A stretch of 64,000 nt of DNA from Dipetalonema caudispina (Eukaryota > Nematoda > Chromadorea > Rhabditida > Onchocercidae), in the NCBI GenBank assembly GCA_013365325.1, contig JABVXV010000047.1:248001-312000 (forward strand), in the 5' to 3' direction. How positions within the stretch are numbered: position 1 is the first letter of the stretch; the number at the start of each line of letters is the position of its first letter. The notes below the pieces were generated by a model. The model worked only from the letters and a program-made list of their open reading frames with translations, did not search any database and was not told where the DNA came from. The translations under genes and the position numbers were made by a program. Positions 45,458 through 58,500 of the stretch are shown here, piece by piece.

Positions 45458-46299
45458 GTCATAACATCAAGTGCAACGAAGCCTTGGTGAAATCCTTACT
45501 GCTCCTGCTGTTGTTGCTTTAAACAACATACTATTAGTTGTGTAGAACTGACCCCTTTGGACTACCTTTGGAGTGTAGCCAACTTTTCATTCGGACTAAA
45601 CTTTTCCTAAAATAAACTGATAATATCACCACATTTCCTCTAAACGTCCCCTAGTGTCAATAGATAACAGCCGCCGATCATTTGAGCCCGATGGTATCGG
45701 AGGATAATTGAATGCTAGTAAGCTGCAAATAATTTTTCGAATTCCATACGGATGGCCCTGAGATACGGTAGAATATGAACAGTTACGCGTATGCAACGCG
45801 TTGCGATTGTGTTGTAGGACATGCGGGGTGTAGGTGCAGCTGAGTTTTGGGTTGTTCCGTAACCGTGTTTGTGGTTCTGAGTGGAGGATGTTGGTAGTAT
45901 TGATTTTGTTGTTGCGTAAAGATGTAGACGTACTGACAGGTGATATGATATCTGATGGAGAGTCATTATCTTCTCCTGATTGTTTTATTGTGGACATTCA
46001 AGTCAGCTATAGCATCTGTAGAATTATAAGAGGTATATCTTTAGAAGGTGAAGTGATTTGATGAGTGGATGTGTGATCGATTTCACCTTCGTAAGTATGA
46101 CAGCCTTTGGCATCGTTTCCGCATAGTCATATCATTATGGGAATACATGCTGCAGCGCTATGATGAAATAGTTTATTAGGCACTAGTTTTGTGATGTAGC
46201 AAAATTGCTGCTTCGGTTTTTGATACATTTAATTGTTTACACACGTGGCTTGCAACACTTCACGAGCCCATGAATTTATTTAGTTGCAGACGTATTTGG

Positions 46300-47100
46300 C
46301 TTCAATGTCCGTTAGGCTTTTGTTTCATTTAACTGCACAAGATGTGACTTTCGATGCTCCATAGGTTTTTGATCCTTTCGCTTGTAGAAGTTTGTGCGTG
46401 ACTCATTTGGTCATATATTATTGCTGGCGTAACTTAAGGACGTGTTGCGCGGAGATTATCCCATTGGTTTATTGAAATGCGATCCCCATCTGTCATATTA
46501 TTTTTTAAATATCTGTTTCATGTCGAGATATAAGGTAGTGCATGAAGGGGGTCAAAGAACGAGGGTAACCGGGATAACAGAGAATAGTGTTTTGCTACGT
46601 ATGAATTTGAGTGACTGTCTGAGATTTTAATATCTTCAGTTGTTATTGCTCTTCAAACTGTTTATTATTTGGAGGAGTCGATTTTGTACATTGCTTCTAG
46701 ATTATTCTACTTGAAGATCATTGGCGTACTCTTTGTTGTCTGCAGATACGCTTTGTTGAAGTAGTTGTCGTGCCTGAATCTATCATTTTCGTTGGTCGAC
46801 CTTGTATTCCTCAAGTTCTCTTTTTATTTGCTGCATTTTTCTGAACCACAGCTCTGGATGCTAATGTTTTTCTCCTCTTTCGAAGAGATGTTCATTGCGA
46901 ATTAAAATCTTCCCTCCATTGCTTGTAATCGAAGAGGCAGACACCTGGGTCGTACTTTCTATGGCACCGTGTAGTGTAGAGTGTCTGCTACATAGGTGCA
47001 TGTACCGACTTGAGGGCGATGATTCTTGAGATTTCTTTTTCCATCTGTTTCGACATTAGAAGTTTGAGTTTTTGAATTGGGTTGAGGATTTTTTTTTTCT
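46300..47100 (-). pseudogene. Possible degenerate retroelement (gag-like) remnant
   Basis: Read on the minus strand, 46850-46700 gives a helical, charge-rich frame (WFRKMQQIKRELEEYK) that continues past stops into more Gln/Asn/Leu-rich coiled-coil-like sequence. About 46300-46500 then gives a basic His/Lys-rich stretch. The pattern recalls broken BEL/Pao-type gag regions common in filarial genomes, but no protease, polymerase or LTR is recognisable. The call is speculative. Confidence 0.2.
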
Positions 47101-47684
47101 CTGATGTTATATAGTATGGGAATTGATTAAATACATGCCCTGACAGGAAGGCAGTTAGTTCTTAGAGTGGATTGATATTTCTGCTGCTTTGATCAGTGCA
47201 CGGAGCTTGACATAATTGCTGTATGACCTTTGACCCTAGCCACGTAGCGATATGTTATTGATGTTTGCAGTATCGTTTTTTTCTTGCAGTGCCTTTGTGT
47301 TTATTACGTTTTTCGTATGTTTTTCGGTCAACTGTAGTATATTTTGTTCAAAAATATCAACTTTTTCAGGGTATTTTCTAGATAGTCCGTAACGACTAAG
47401 CTTTCGTAAATTTTGATTTATATAAGCCTTCTTTCTTTATCTAAATTCCTTATCCTGTATTCAAGTTTTGGTAATTGGATAACTTCTGTAAACAGGTTAG
47501 TTATTTACAGTTACAATTGTTAGTTTCTTTGTTCGATTCAAAGTTGATGTGGATTTTTTTGCCTAGGGAGTCGGTTTAATAGAGAACAATTGACCGTATA
47601 TAAGGAGATGACATTCCCTCTACGAAGAAACAAATTCTGTTGTAAAGATATTGTGACAAGTTAATGTTGTTGTTATAGAATCTT

Positions 47685-49262
47685 ATGGATACTCAGGATA
47701 GCCATCAGGAAGAACAAACTCAGAATTCAGAAACTGTTAATGGTGGTACTGTTAGCGAAGGAGGTTTGAAAGATCTGGGCAAGGGCAACGAAGACAAGTA
47801 TGCACTTATTTCGTTTTTCCTTGAATCCATTTTCTCCACAGACAAGTGTAAATGTTGCAATAGGGAACATCTTTGTTGATTATTTATTTGTAGGAAAATA
47901 TTCGTTGGTGGAATAGCCTACGACGTTACAAACGAAGACCTATCGCAATATTTCTCGCAGTATGGTGAGGTAGCACAGGCTCAGGTGAAGTATGATCGAA
48001 ATACGGGTCGTTCTCGCGGCTTTGCATTTGTAGAATTCACAACCGGTGAGGCATGTAGAGCTGCACTCAACGCAAGAGAACAATCGCTTAAGGGGAAAAC
48101 CGTTGAAGTTAAGCCAGCAAAATCTCGAGAAAATAAGAAAGTGTTTGTTGGTGGTTTGCCTGCTGATCATCCAGGTTGATATATATATATATATATATTT
48201 TTTGAAATATTTCAGCAAAAGTGACTTATTTTTGGCTTTACTGACACAATTGTACTGCTAAATTTCTTTTTAACCCATAAGCAGACTTCATATTGTTTAA
48301 ATTCATCTCTATGTATTGTGTTTGATATATTAGTGGAATTTTGGGTTTATGAAGCAGTGGATTTTTAAATCTGCAACTGGTCATTTTGTCACTTTAGTGA
48401 GTGAAACGAAGCGTATGTATCAAGCGGAGATTCTGTGATTTAATTGGCATTTGTTACAGAAGAAGAACTGCGGGCCCACTTTGAACAATATGGGAAGGTG
48501 GAGGACATCGAATGGCCTTTCGACAAACAGACAAAAGCTCGAAGAAATTTCGCATTTATTGTGTTTGAAGAAGAGGAAGCAGCCGAACGGGCATCGGCTA
48601 CACCAAAGCAAATGTTTGGATCACGCGAGGTTACTTAATACTATATGTGTGATGTTTTGTATTTGTTCCTCGTGTGTTTTTCCGCTTAACCAATTTGATA
48701 TATGATCAGCACTCTTATATTCATATATTCATTTGCAGTGCGACGTCAAAAAGGCCGTTCCTCAAGGTAAGCGTTTCCCGGGTGGTCGCGGTGGTGCGAC
48801 AATGCGAGCTGGATATGGAGCTGGTCGGGCTGGTGTCATGAATGGTTGGTTTGGACAAGCCGGATGGGGTCAGATGGGGGCGTTCGGTGCATATGGCGGG
48901 GGTACTGGAACTGCAGGTGGCTGGGGTGACTGGTATGGCAATGCTGCTGCTGCTGGATACTATCAACAAGGACAGGCTGGTGGCTACTATGGTAGAGTTA
49001 TATTTCCATTTCAAGTCGGTAGGGTAACATGGAAGAACATTTTATTGAACTTTCTCTTTTTGTGCATATTATAAATTCCAGTTCTTGATTCTCTTTTTTT
49101 ATGATTTTCGAAAGACTGTTGGTAATATTTGCACAATCGTTACAATTTTTGATTGTCTCATCCTGAATGATTTTAGGTGCCGGCGGTTATGATGCTTATT
49201 CCCAAGGAATGACCCAGCGTGGGGCAAGTCAGCAGCGCTATCCACAACAGCAACAATACTGA
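47685..49262 (+). CDS. sqd-1: Squid/hnRNP A/B-D-like RNA-binding protein
   Basis: Five exons in phase: 47685-47797, 47894-48174, 48460-48629, 48739-48991 and 49177-49262, giving 300 residues. An acidic/polar leader of about 37 residues precedes two RRM domains. RRM1 (about 38-115) has RNP2 KIFVGG and RNP1 RGFAFVEF. RRM2 (about 121-190) has RNP2 KVFVGG and RNP1 RNFAFIVF. The C-terminus is Gly/Tyr/Gln-rich (GGRGG, GYGAGRAG, YPQQQQY), typical of proteins that bind pre-mRNA and phase-separate. This order matches Squid and mammalian hnRNP A/B and D, which act in splicing, mRNA export and localisation. The nematode symbol is by resemblance and less certain than the family. The second intron contains a short AT repeat. 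Confidence 0.9.
48179..48200. repeat. AT microsatellite in hnRNP-like gene intron 2
   Basis: About eleven AT units begin 4 bases after the exon 2 donor and run into a T-run. Confidence 0.85.
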
Positions 49263-49783
49263 GTATTCCACTAAAGCGGCGAGAGTTTTTGTATTTTCGT
49301 AATGGTCTTCTTTCTTTTTGTCGATGATTTCCCAAATTCATATCTTTGATCTATCGTTGATAAAAAAATTTTGTAACTTGGACATTGAGCACTAATCAAC
49401 AGTTCTTCGCATTATAAAAGTTAACTATCTCTAAAATATCCCTCATAACGGTACCATCTTTCATTGGTTTTTTAAGAAATTGGAAGAAATGTATATCGCA
49501 GAATTATTAGTTTTTGCTTCAGTAAGCTAATTTGTGGTTGTAGCAGTTGTAATGCTCTCACTATATGCAGTTTTTTTTTTTCTTTTTTTTCCCAAATTTT
49601 GTGTTGCTATCATCTTGGAGTATGGTTTTGAGTGATATATGCCGCAGTGTGCTTCACTTGACTTTGCGGCATATTCATTCATTCTTGAATCTATAGCATT
49701 TTTGAAAGCAAATTTGTCGGATTTTTTCACAGTAACTCAGTCACTCTGTCTCAAATATTCAGTTTCTCTGGAATTTTCAGAAT

Positions 49784-49789
49784 AATAAA
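49784..49789 (+). terminator. Candidate polyadenylation signal of the hnRNP-like gene
   Basis: AATAAA lies about 520 bases after the stop codon. It is the first canonical hexamer I noted downstream; a nearer variant signal is possible. Confidence 0.35.
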
Positions 49790-51825
49790 CGTACCAGTAA
49801 TTTTACCGTTTCATCAAACCACTTTGTTTAACGTTGTGGGTCTTCCTTATATTTGTCTTCATTCATACACTTTACATTGAAATGATGATCTCAGCCATTT
49901 CACCAGTAGATAATATGAATTTTTTTTTCCTCAACTATATATCATCGAGAATCATACTTTCTTGTTGTGAAGTCTTGGCTGAGTTCATATTCGCTTATAT
50001 GCTTGTCATTTTGTGAGCGTTCTTGAAGTGGTTGGTGTTGACCCACACATCTTGTACCGAAGTCGTTTAGCTCGTTGAAATCCCCTAGTCCTCACGACGG
50101 TGGTTTTCCTTCATTTTTAATAAGCGTTTAGCTATGCCTTAACTTAGGGTGTGAAAAGATATATGTCCATTTCGTATTACAAAGATTGCAAATTTAAGAT
50201 TTGTTGATTAAATTTCAGCGAAGTTTGATTTACAGTATTCCTTCAACACTAACTAGACATTAGTATGTGAAAGTAACAAAAAGTAAATGACACAGTCAGT
50301 CTTAGTTTTGTTTCGAAAAATTTTGAGTCTCTCGTATTACCTCTGAAATCCATCTTAACACTGCAAACCATTAATGTACGACTGATTATGCGTTGTACTA
50401 AGGTGTACCGTATCGTTGTGAATTTCTGCATCTTGTCTCTCAGAAATTTGAGTTGTTTTACGCTATAATTAAATGCACATCCAGCCAACGATGCCTTCAA
50501 CAATTCGTAACATCTCTTTATTTGTCAATCATTTTATTATTTTTTTGAGCAGTTAGCTGGTCTCCTAACACTTCAGTTTCTCCCTCCCAAATATTGGAAG
50601 GAATTTTTGTTCCGTGAAAAATGAGGTACTTCCATCTTTTTCTAGTTTTTTTTTCATTTTATATTTGTCCGATCAAATCTTACATTAAGCTGCATTGCAT
50701 CATTTTTTGAACTATTTGCACTCTTTTCTTAAAATGGCAAGAAAAATAACGTGCCACTGTTAAAAGTCAGATTTTGGAAAATAACTGAAACTTAAATCCT
50801 GGAATATAAGGAATCACCAGTGTTCGGTATGGTAAAGTTTGAGACCAGTAGCCGCAAGGAAATGTTAACCATGCCTTTGTGGTGCATAATTTTCTTTTAT
50901 TTCTGCATTGCTGTGGGCATTTTTCTTCTCTTTCTCCTTTACCTCCTCTTCCCTTCTCCGTCTGTCGTTTCTTATTCCATCCCTCATTTTTTTTTTTATC
51001 GTGAAACAAAACTCTTGGTGTATTCGGTTTAGTTTTGTATTCTTGAGGAAAATGGACCGTTCAACTTCTGTTAAACACTCGATTTAATTAAAACTCATTT
51101 AGCTTTTTTTTTTTTTTTTCATTTACATTATAGTTTATTATTGCACTGATTGTGTATGAGTTTTAAATTTGAGAATGGCTTAAAGGCCGGTGCGCAGTTT
51201 CTCTCTTGTTCACATGCTCAAGGTGCTTGATGCTTTTGTTTTGCTCTGGACGTTTTTGTCGTTCCCTGGTTCGATATGTAGTTTTTTTTTTTTTTTTTTA
51301 TTTTTTTTTCTCAAACCATTTTTTAGTAAGAAAGTAGACTGGGACTCTAAAAGAGATAGTGGAGTTGTTCCATGATTTAGGACGTCATATCGGTACATTA
51401 AAATGATATATTATGCATCAAGTCCTTGTTTCATTGTTTTACTTTTTAACTCAGACCCAGAGATTTGTTAACAAAAAGACAACAATACGTTGATTTCGTA
51501 TTATGATGTGAAACATTTTGATTACGCCTTATTTTCTTCTGTTTTATTACTACTCCTTGCCGCTTTTAGTACTTCCTCTCTGTCAACTTTTCCTTTTTCG
51601 GAATTCAATCCAACGACTTTACCGGCTATCTTCCCCATGTTCTCTTTATTCTCAGTTACATCATTGTTCTCCCCATACATGATGTGTTCTTTCCCCTCTT
51701 ACTCCCCGTGTTGTTTACTTTTCAACATTGCTTTTTTTGCGTTGTTTCGTAAGTTGTGTTCCATTTTATCCGAAACAGAATTGTACGCCTTCAACGATGT
51801 TCTAACATGCCGCAAAATGTGGAAT

Positions 51826-51966
51826 GTACGTGTGTGCGTGTGTGTGCGTTTGTGCGTGTATGTGTATGTGTATGTGTGTGTGTGTGTATGTGTGTATGTG
51901 TGTATGTGTGTGTGTGTATGTGTGTGTGTGTATGTGTGTGTACGTGTGTATGGGTATGTGTGTGTA
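51826..51966. repeat. Long TG microsatellite
   Basis: About 140 bp of TG units interrupted by ATG, CG and TTG. An open frame running through it (51490-51975) is a by-product of the repeat. Confidence 0.9.
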
Positions 51967-52912
51967 GATTGTTGAGGCGTAAGCACTCTTTTGAGTAGTA
52001 ATTTTTTAAATGTGGAGATTATATTGTATCAAGAAATATTTCCACTTATCTCCATTTTGGTCGCTTGCGCTAACGTTTCAATTTGAAACACTTTCATTGT
52101 TTCTAAGATTAATAGTGTGAAACATGGTTGCTAACGTTGTCAGTTGTGAAGCAAATTGGTGTTGGATAAATTGGAAGTTGTGGAATTGTGTATTTGGTTT
52201 TTTTATTGTTTATCCTCAACGAAGGTTATCCCTACAAAAATGTTACCAAGCTGTCAAGGAAGAAGAATGGCTATCCCTTTTCACTTCAACTAGTGGATCA
52301 GGTAGGTTGCTCAGTTATGTCCTATAAAAATTCCCAGAAAATGGTTATAGTCTATTTGTTATGAAGAGGGAGTGGAGTGGAATGGGAGCGCACATATCTT
52401 TGATAATCGAAACCCTCGGAAAAGCCCTTATCATCTATACGTATTTCGTAGCAGTCATTGGTCATTACAAATCAGTAGCTCAGTCTTCCGGGTACTGTGC
52501 TCTAGGATTGCAGATGTTCGCGGTTGCTTTTTATAATATGATAACGGTCATTTAAAACAGCTCGGAAAATAGGAAGTCAAGTTATGCGATAATTTGGAAT
52601 CGGAATGCACTGAAAACTTCAAAATTTGATCTATTGCTGCGAAGAGATTGCAGTTTTCATTTTCTCGAAACCGGAATATGGTTTTGAATGTCAATTCTTA
52701 GTTTCCTGTCTGGAATATTCCATTTTCAGTTATGGCGAAGGCATGCTTATTTTTAGTGTTTGACTGGAAAAAGAATTAAGAAATTGTCAAATTGTTTTCC
52801 GCTTTACGGAGCACTAATTGGTTTGTAATTTGGTTTGATGGTGTTCCTCTCTTCTTTTGCGTTATGTCATTTCGCAGTCCATTTGATTCCGCTTATTCGA
52901 CCAAATTTTAGT

Positions 52913-53771
52913 ATGACACAAACATTGGAGTCGTTTATCAACAAAGTAATTTCGGTGATTACTGGTGATGGGCGAAATATAGTCGGCTTAATGAAAGGTT
53001 TCGATCAAACGATCAACTTAGTACTAGAAGATTCGCATGAACGTGTTTTTAGTGAAGATGCGGGTGTTGAACAAATTCCTCTTGGTTTATACATTGTCAG
53101 GGGCGATAATGTGTTAGTTTTAATTAATATTTATGGGAAAAATTACTTATGTGAGCGGTATATCATCGTAACAGTAATAAAGCTTATGAAGAATCAGGAG
53201 ATGCATATTTAGATTCCCAAAAAAGCATCATTTGGGTTCCTATTGCTTATGTGATGTTTTTCGACTGCGTTACCAATGACCGCTTTTTGAATTTTAGCAC
53301 TATGAAAACCGAACACAACTCTGTATCCTAGCTTCTTCGAAAGATGGGGTAAAGGGCCGTGTTTGGTTAACATAATGGATATTTCAGTTTGCTTCTACTG
53401 ATTGATTATATAGTAACTGAGATATACATCATGACTTATTGAGACCACAGTTTATTTTGTTTAAAGGCAACAGTTTTTCTACGATTAGAACAGTAGCGTT
53501 TACATAGAAAATGGAAAAGCGATATCGACTGGTGAACATAGTTATTCAGGAAATATTGTTGTTGAACACTGAGTCAACGTTCTCGAAATTTCCCACTATG
53601 GAGAATACAGGATCCTAGAACTGGATTGTGCTGATATAATAATCTTTTGTTACTTTTACCATTTTTTTTTTCAGAGCAGTAATCGGTGAACTGGATGAAG
53701 ATCTCGATAAGCGTTTAGATTTCAGCAAGATGAAAGCACCACCACTGGGTCCTGTATGGGTGCATATGTAA
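52913..53771 (+). CDS. lsm8: LSM8, U6 snRNA-associated Sm-like protein
   Basis: Two exons, 52913-53112 and 53675-53771, join in phase 2 and give 98 residues (human 96). LSM8 marks the nuclear LSM2-8 ring that binds the U-rich 3' end of U6 snRNA and supports splicing. The Sm fold is complete. Sm1 includes VISVITGDGRNIVGLMKGFD and QTINLVLEDSHERVF. Sm2 includes GLYIVRGDN, spliced to VAVIGELDEDLD. The C-terminal tail (APPLGPVWVHM) differs from the mammalian one. The donor GTTAGT is used so that the split Val codon is restored. The start matches the family's short N-terminus (MTQTLESFINK). Confidence 0.94.
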
Positions 53772-54149
53772 GACCAAGTTGAGAGTCTGGATTTATGATC
53801 TCGGGAGCTCTTGGTTGGATAACTCTCCTTTTTATTTTTCAATATGTAGAGCAACGGAATTGATCGAAATTTTAACTGGAATTTCCGAATGTTGTTATTT
53901 TTGGGAAAAGAAATTTCCAAAAATATAGTGTTATGTAATCCAGCTTATAATAATTATGCAAATATCGACCCTCCCTATTACTTTTTTAAATCGATTGTTT
54001 TTTTCATGACAACTTTTCCTGTTGTTCGTTGTTTATCTGTTAGAATTTATTGATTTTTGTTTTAATCGTGATGAAATGTTGCGACAGTTTTTCAGAAATA
54101 CACAAAAAAGCTAATTAGAATGTTTTTTTAGATCTTTTGACCGTTCCTG
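53772..54149. other. Intergenic stretch between convergent genes
   Basis: 3' ends of LSM8 and of the minus-strand gene at 54150. Nothing else is seen. Confidence 0.5.
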
Positions 54150-55406
54150 TTATTCTTGTAATTTGTCATTGTGTTTCTGTTCATCTGAATCATTCCAAAC
54201 CGGAAATATTACGTTTTGTGGGGTAATAGCCACATGTTTTATTTTGTTAAATAAATTTTTCTCGACCTTAACGGAGGTCGTTGTCACAAACTGGGAATTC
54301 CCATGAAATGTTTGCCTCGACTCTACTCTTTCTTTACATACTCCGCGGTACTTGGTGCTGACTTTAGAAATCGGGGGAGCATGTCTAGAAAACAAATGGT
54401 AGTTAGCTAAATGAATGTTTAAAATTAGAAATTTGAAAGCAAGTGTCTCAATGCTTCCTAACTTTGGAATACATACTGGGAGACAAAAAATTATCTCCGA
54501 TGCATGAGTTCATTCCTTGTAGGCTACGAATTGCTTTATGTTTATTTTTTTCTTTACAAAACAAATTAGGAAGGGTTTTGTGTTTGGCGCGATTTGTATA
54601 AGTATGTGTAAAGCCGATATGTGTAGGAGCTTAAAGCTTGGTTGATTTAAATGGGAACAATTTCTCATCCTGATCAGCGTATGTCTGCGTTCGATCTCTG
54701 CATACAATTTCTGCTTACCCGTTCATGGGTAATTTTCGAACAGATTGATTGTAGGAAGATTAAGATTTTGTTTCATTTTTTGTAGACAAAGTGTAAGAAT
54801 TGGCAAGATTGAAAAACGAGAGTGAGACTTCCGCAACTTCCCAAACTCAGTACTTCGAACTTTGCTAGCGTCTAGACAAATTGTCTTGGAACTCTCATGA
54901 GAAGATTTGGAGTTATTAGTTGTTTTATTGTTTTGGAAGTACAAAAGCTAGTCAAGGAGATAAGCCTAGTCAGCCAACATCTTCATTGTTGTATTTCCTT
55001 CAGTCTCCAACTATTCAACTAATGTTTTTCAACCAATAATATTTCTTCCATTTGATACTTGCTTGCACAAAAACTTATATATTAGCAGTAGCCTATTATT
55101 ACTCCGTGAAACCATCTCCGAACCAACATACCTGGCACTCTGAAAGCTTTATCATTTCGTAAAACTTCGCTTTGTCCACGGTTTCCTTTCGGCTAGTTCG
55201 TGACGGGGGTAATTTGTGGCACGGGCTTTTACATGAAATGTTTGTTCCTGATTGGGGAAGGATGATAGCTGATGAGTGAATGGTAGCTGACGATGATTCG
55301 GTTCTATCTTGCTTCGAGTAACATTTCAACGGTAATGCACTGCTGTCAAATTTCTCTATGTGAGGACCCGGTGTTTGAAATGATTGGAGTTGATTTTGCT
55401 TGCATT
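54150..55406 (-). CDS. Multi-exon gene of unknown function (5' end not placed)
   Basis: Three minus-strand exons appear to chain: 55406-55132, 54947 to about 54847 (or 54838), and 54384-54150 with a TAA stop. Acceptors are clear for the last two (GACTAG and TTGTTTTCTAG). The first has a strong donor (CAG|GTATGT), and phases agree if the middle exon ends at 54847 or 54838. The product is at least 200 residues, polar and probably disordered: Ser/Thr/Lys-rich, with ATIHSSAIILPQSG, SHESSKTICLDASKV and VAITPQNVIFPVWNDSDEQ. I recognise no domain. The upstream start is not found; an ATG near 55520 could start a short first exon but with a weak donor. It lies between LSM8 and the gene at 55595, on the opposite strand. 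Confidence 0.45.
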
Positions 55407-55594
55407 CTGAATTACTTTGTTACAGTGATACGGTCGTGTGATCCGTATTAGAAAGTCGCCTAATAACTGAGACGAAATTGCGTCAGCGTTAGAATGGTAC
55501 TTTTCATTTGTTTTTTTAATCAATGCTTTGTAAGGTAACAGTGCACTCTTGTAACCTCTTTCAGTAATTGCTATTCGTTCTCTATCTCTTCTAG
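55407..55594. other. Short gap between divergent unknown genes
   Basis: Only about 190 bp separate the visible 5' ends of two divergent unrecognised genes, so a shared promoter is possible if neither extends further. The 5' exons of either gene could also be hidden here. Confidence 0.3.
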
Positions 55595-58500
55595 GTTTTG
55601 TTTGCTGTCTGTGTTATGTGAGATATTTACAGGAAGAGATTTTCGATGACTTAATTTGTCTGGATGAAGAAGGAGAGTCGCTAGAATCTAGCACGGTATG
55701 ATCTTTTTTTATTTGAATTACAGTATATTAGGTTTGGATCTTTAATTATATTGTTCGACATTATACTTAAGATTCTTATCAGTAGTTCTACCTTATCTAT
55801 TCCTTTCCTTAATTGTAGAAAAGTGTAATCCCTGTAATTACAAGCCAATCAAACAGTTGTTGTATTTTAGGTCGAAAATTTGTCACAGATCATGCAACAA
55901 ACTCGTTACTCCAGAATGCGGACAGAATCATGTGTAAACCACCACAAGAAGCATGGTGATATCGCACGATGTCGTTTTTCGGATAGCAAACAGACGTCAT
56001 CTAAATATTGTTGTTATGGAAAAACGTCTAATGTGATACGGAGCGATTTTGCTGCAAATGCAAGATGTAGTAGAGTAGAGAGGATGGAAAATCCGGACGA
56101 ACTTATAATCGGCACAAGTCTTTTAGAAGTTGACAGCTGTAAGAATATTTTAGTATCTCCTTATGTTTCTTGTCTTGCTACCTCAATCGACTTTTGCTTA
56201 TTTCCTTAGCCATTTTCGGGGCACCATTAAAATGGGTTTTGATTTTCAGGTGAAGGAGATGATATTGATTGCTCGGAATCAGGGAAAAATTCAAGCTTAG
56301 ACCAGTCATCAGAAAAAGGAAAGATTAGGTAACGAAGGTCAAATTGATTGAATTTAAATTAATTCGAATAGATATTGGTATTACGCTGCAAGGCATAGAG
56401 ATAGACGAATGGTTTTTCTTCTATCTGAAATTCCCACAAACTACTTGATGTTCGGTGTTATATGCTGATGTTTATTGTGTCCGACCAATTAATGGGAAAG
56501 TAAATAAGAAGTTAATTTGTAGGGTCAATGTCAGCCATGCGAATTTGACATCATCAACAGCTTTACGAATATATGGTGATGACGAAGATTGGCCTTATCT
56601 TTCCGGTGATGTTGATGAGGAAGCTGTTCGATTGGCAGCAAGCCTGGAGCCAGACACAACTGAGGAAGCAAAAGATGGTCCACAGCAGGATCCGCGGAAG
56701 AAACAGAATGCAACTGAAAAGATGGCTGACAAATGGAATTCACAACAGTACTGTAACAGCGATGGATCATCTCACTGCGGCAAAACTTCAGATAAGCTTG
56801 ATGGTATATGGTCGCTGCATCTTTGGAAATCTATGTATTCCACAAGTATTCGTCAGCTGTGTTATTTTCGCCAGCATATTGGAAAAATGTTGCAGGATTA
56901 TATGTGCTCCTTAATTCCTTTCAGCGACGCGATTCTACTTAATTTTGCTGCAGTTATTATGAAAACACGAGAAATGCTACTTCAGTTATTGTTTACAGCT
57001 GACACCCAAGTAGGGTCGAATGGTAATGTCATGGGACTGTTTTTAAAAACTCCAGCAGACGAGGCTGAAGACTGAGAAGAAATTGATTCATGTAGTTTTG
57101 AACATATGGGAAATGCTGATCTAGTTATTGCTTATCATCTTTCAAGCAAAAGTGCATGAAAGAACCAAGGAATTATGTTTCAACAGATAGGTATAGGAAA
57201 TGACAAAGATTGGGAAAGATTAAAGAAGAATAGATTATCAGTGCAAGGAACATGGAAGCTTCTTAAGACAACATCGGATTATAAAACCAAGGAATGGTTT
57301 ATATACTTCGAAAAAAGGGATATGAAGAGAATGTGCGAAATAGAGAAGTTGGAAATTGCAGCCTCAGTAGTTGAGAGAAATATTTCACGGTAGATGAGAG
57401 AAATCGTTAATGATTGTTGTCGTTACGGAAGATGCGTTGTTAATGTCGGAAATTGGCGAAAAATGGAATGACATTCACGAAATGTTTGAATTTTTGGAGA
57501 AATAGACTGACTTTAAGATTTGTGTCTACCGAGAAATAACGAGAAATCCGAGTGATGGCTTTCGAAATAGGAAAAAGTGTTGTGACTGATTGTCTCGATT
57601 TTGGCTCTGGGATGAGTCGAAGAGAGTCATGGGGTAGTGGATGAAGAATAAACGAGGGAAGTTGAGGACTGCAGTGTTTACAGTTTATTCGGAAGAGTTC
57701 AGTGATGCAGTTATTGTTTTGTTCATTCAATCTTTGTGAAAGTGAAATACTGCGCATATCACGAAATAGATGAGATTTCATTGCCGTACTATGTTATATG
57801 TGGATGGCAAGCGTACCAAGTCACCCTAATTTGCTAATGCTACTGGAACCTTCTTGATAAATTCGAAGGAGAAAATATATCGAGAAAGACTGATGATTTC
57901 GAAGCATGAAGGATGAGAATAATGTATGTTTACTGGTCTCTTGGCGAGCCGGAAATACCACAGACCAACCGAAAGTGATATTATTGAAACGCCAACAAAT
58001 TTTCCTGTTACCCAATATAATTTCTCAAATTCTAACTGATGATTTCTTCCTTTATGAGAAGCAGAAAAAAACCTGGAAGGCGACAAGAACTCTTTTTTTA
58101 GATAACAAGAAAAAAGGGTGTTATGCGATTCCTGAAATTTAAGTGTCCTTTGATCTGGCAACATTCATGGGGGTGGGTAATACTCACCAAGATGAGTCAG
58201 AAATGTCGCATAAACCGGTTATTTCTTTCACAATAAAATTCTAAATATTCAGTAAGTGTATCTGTTCGTACGAAGCTATTCGATTATTGTGTAATTGAGT
58301 GTTCTCTTCATTGTCGTAATAGGTTTGTTTTCTTGTGATGCACTGATTCTTTAATCTTAAAAGTGTCATTTTTAAAAGTTGTTGTAAATTCTTCTGTTGT
58401 GATTCTCATGAAGCCGAGATTGTTTTTTTGCAGTGTACTACCTTAGATTCCATAGAGCAGTAGTTTTAACATGATTCAAATTTCAGGTTCGAAACGACTG

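Larger units (their letters stand above)
44276..47684. other. Stretch without an intact gene; possible retroelement debris
   Basis: No intact gene is visible. Minus-strand frames with coding-like composition but many stops occur at about 44484-44860, 45626-45997 and 46300-47100. A TG microsatellite lies at 45416-45457. The right end should hold the promoter of the hnRNP-like gene; TTGTTATAG at about 47671-47679 is a likely leader splice acceptor for the ATG at 47685. Confidence 0.4.
49263..52912. other. Gene-free stretch
   Basis: The left end is the hnRNP-like 3' UTR. The rest holds long T-runs (51103-51119, 51281-51310), a TG microsatellite (51826-51966) and no supported exon. One exon-like piece ends at 52301 with a good donor (CAG|GTAGGT) in phase 1. 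It could be a distant 5' exon of the gene at 55595, which would place LSM8 inside an intron, but that is weak. TTTCGCAG at 52870-52877 is a likely leader acceptor for LSM8. Confidence 0.45.

Noticed and set aside
51490..51975. 161-residue open frame
   Set aside because: Half of it is translation through the TG microsatellite; the rest is low-complexity Ser/Phe/Leu with no family resemblance.
52124..52301. Exon-like frame ending in a good donor, in phase with the gene at 55595
   Set aside because: It would need an intron of over 3 kb spanning LSM8 on the same strand, and no similarity supports it.
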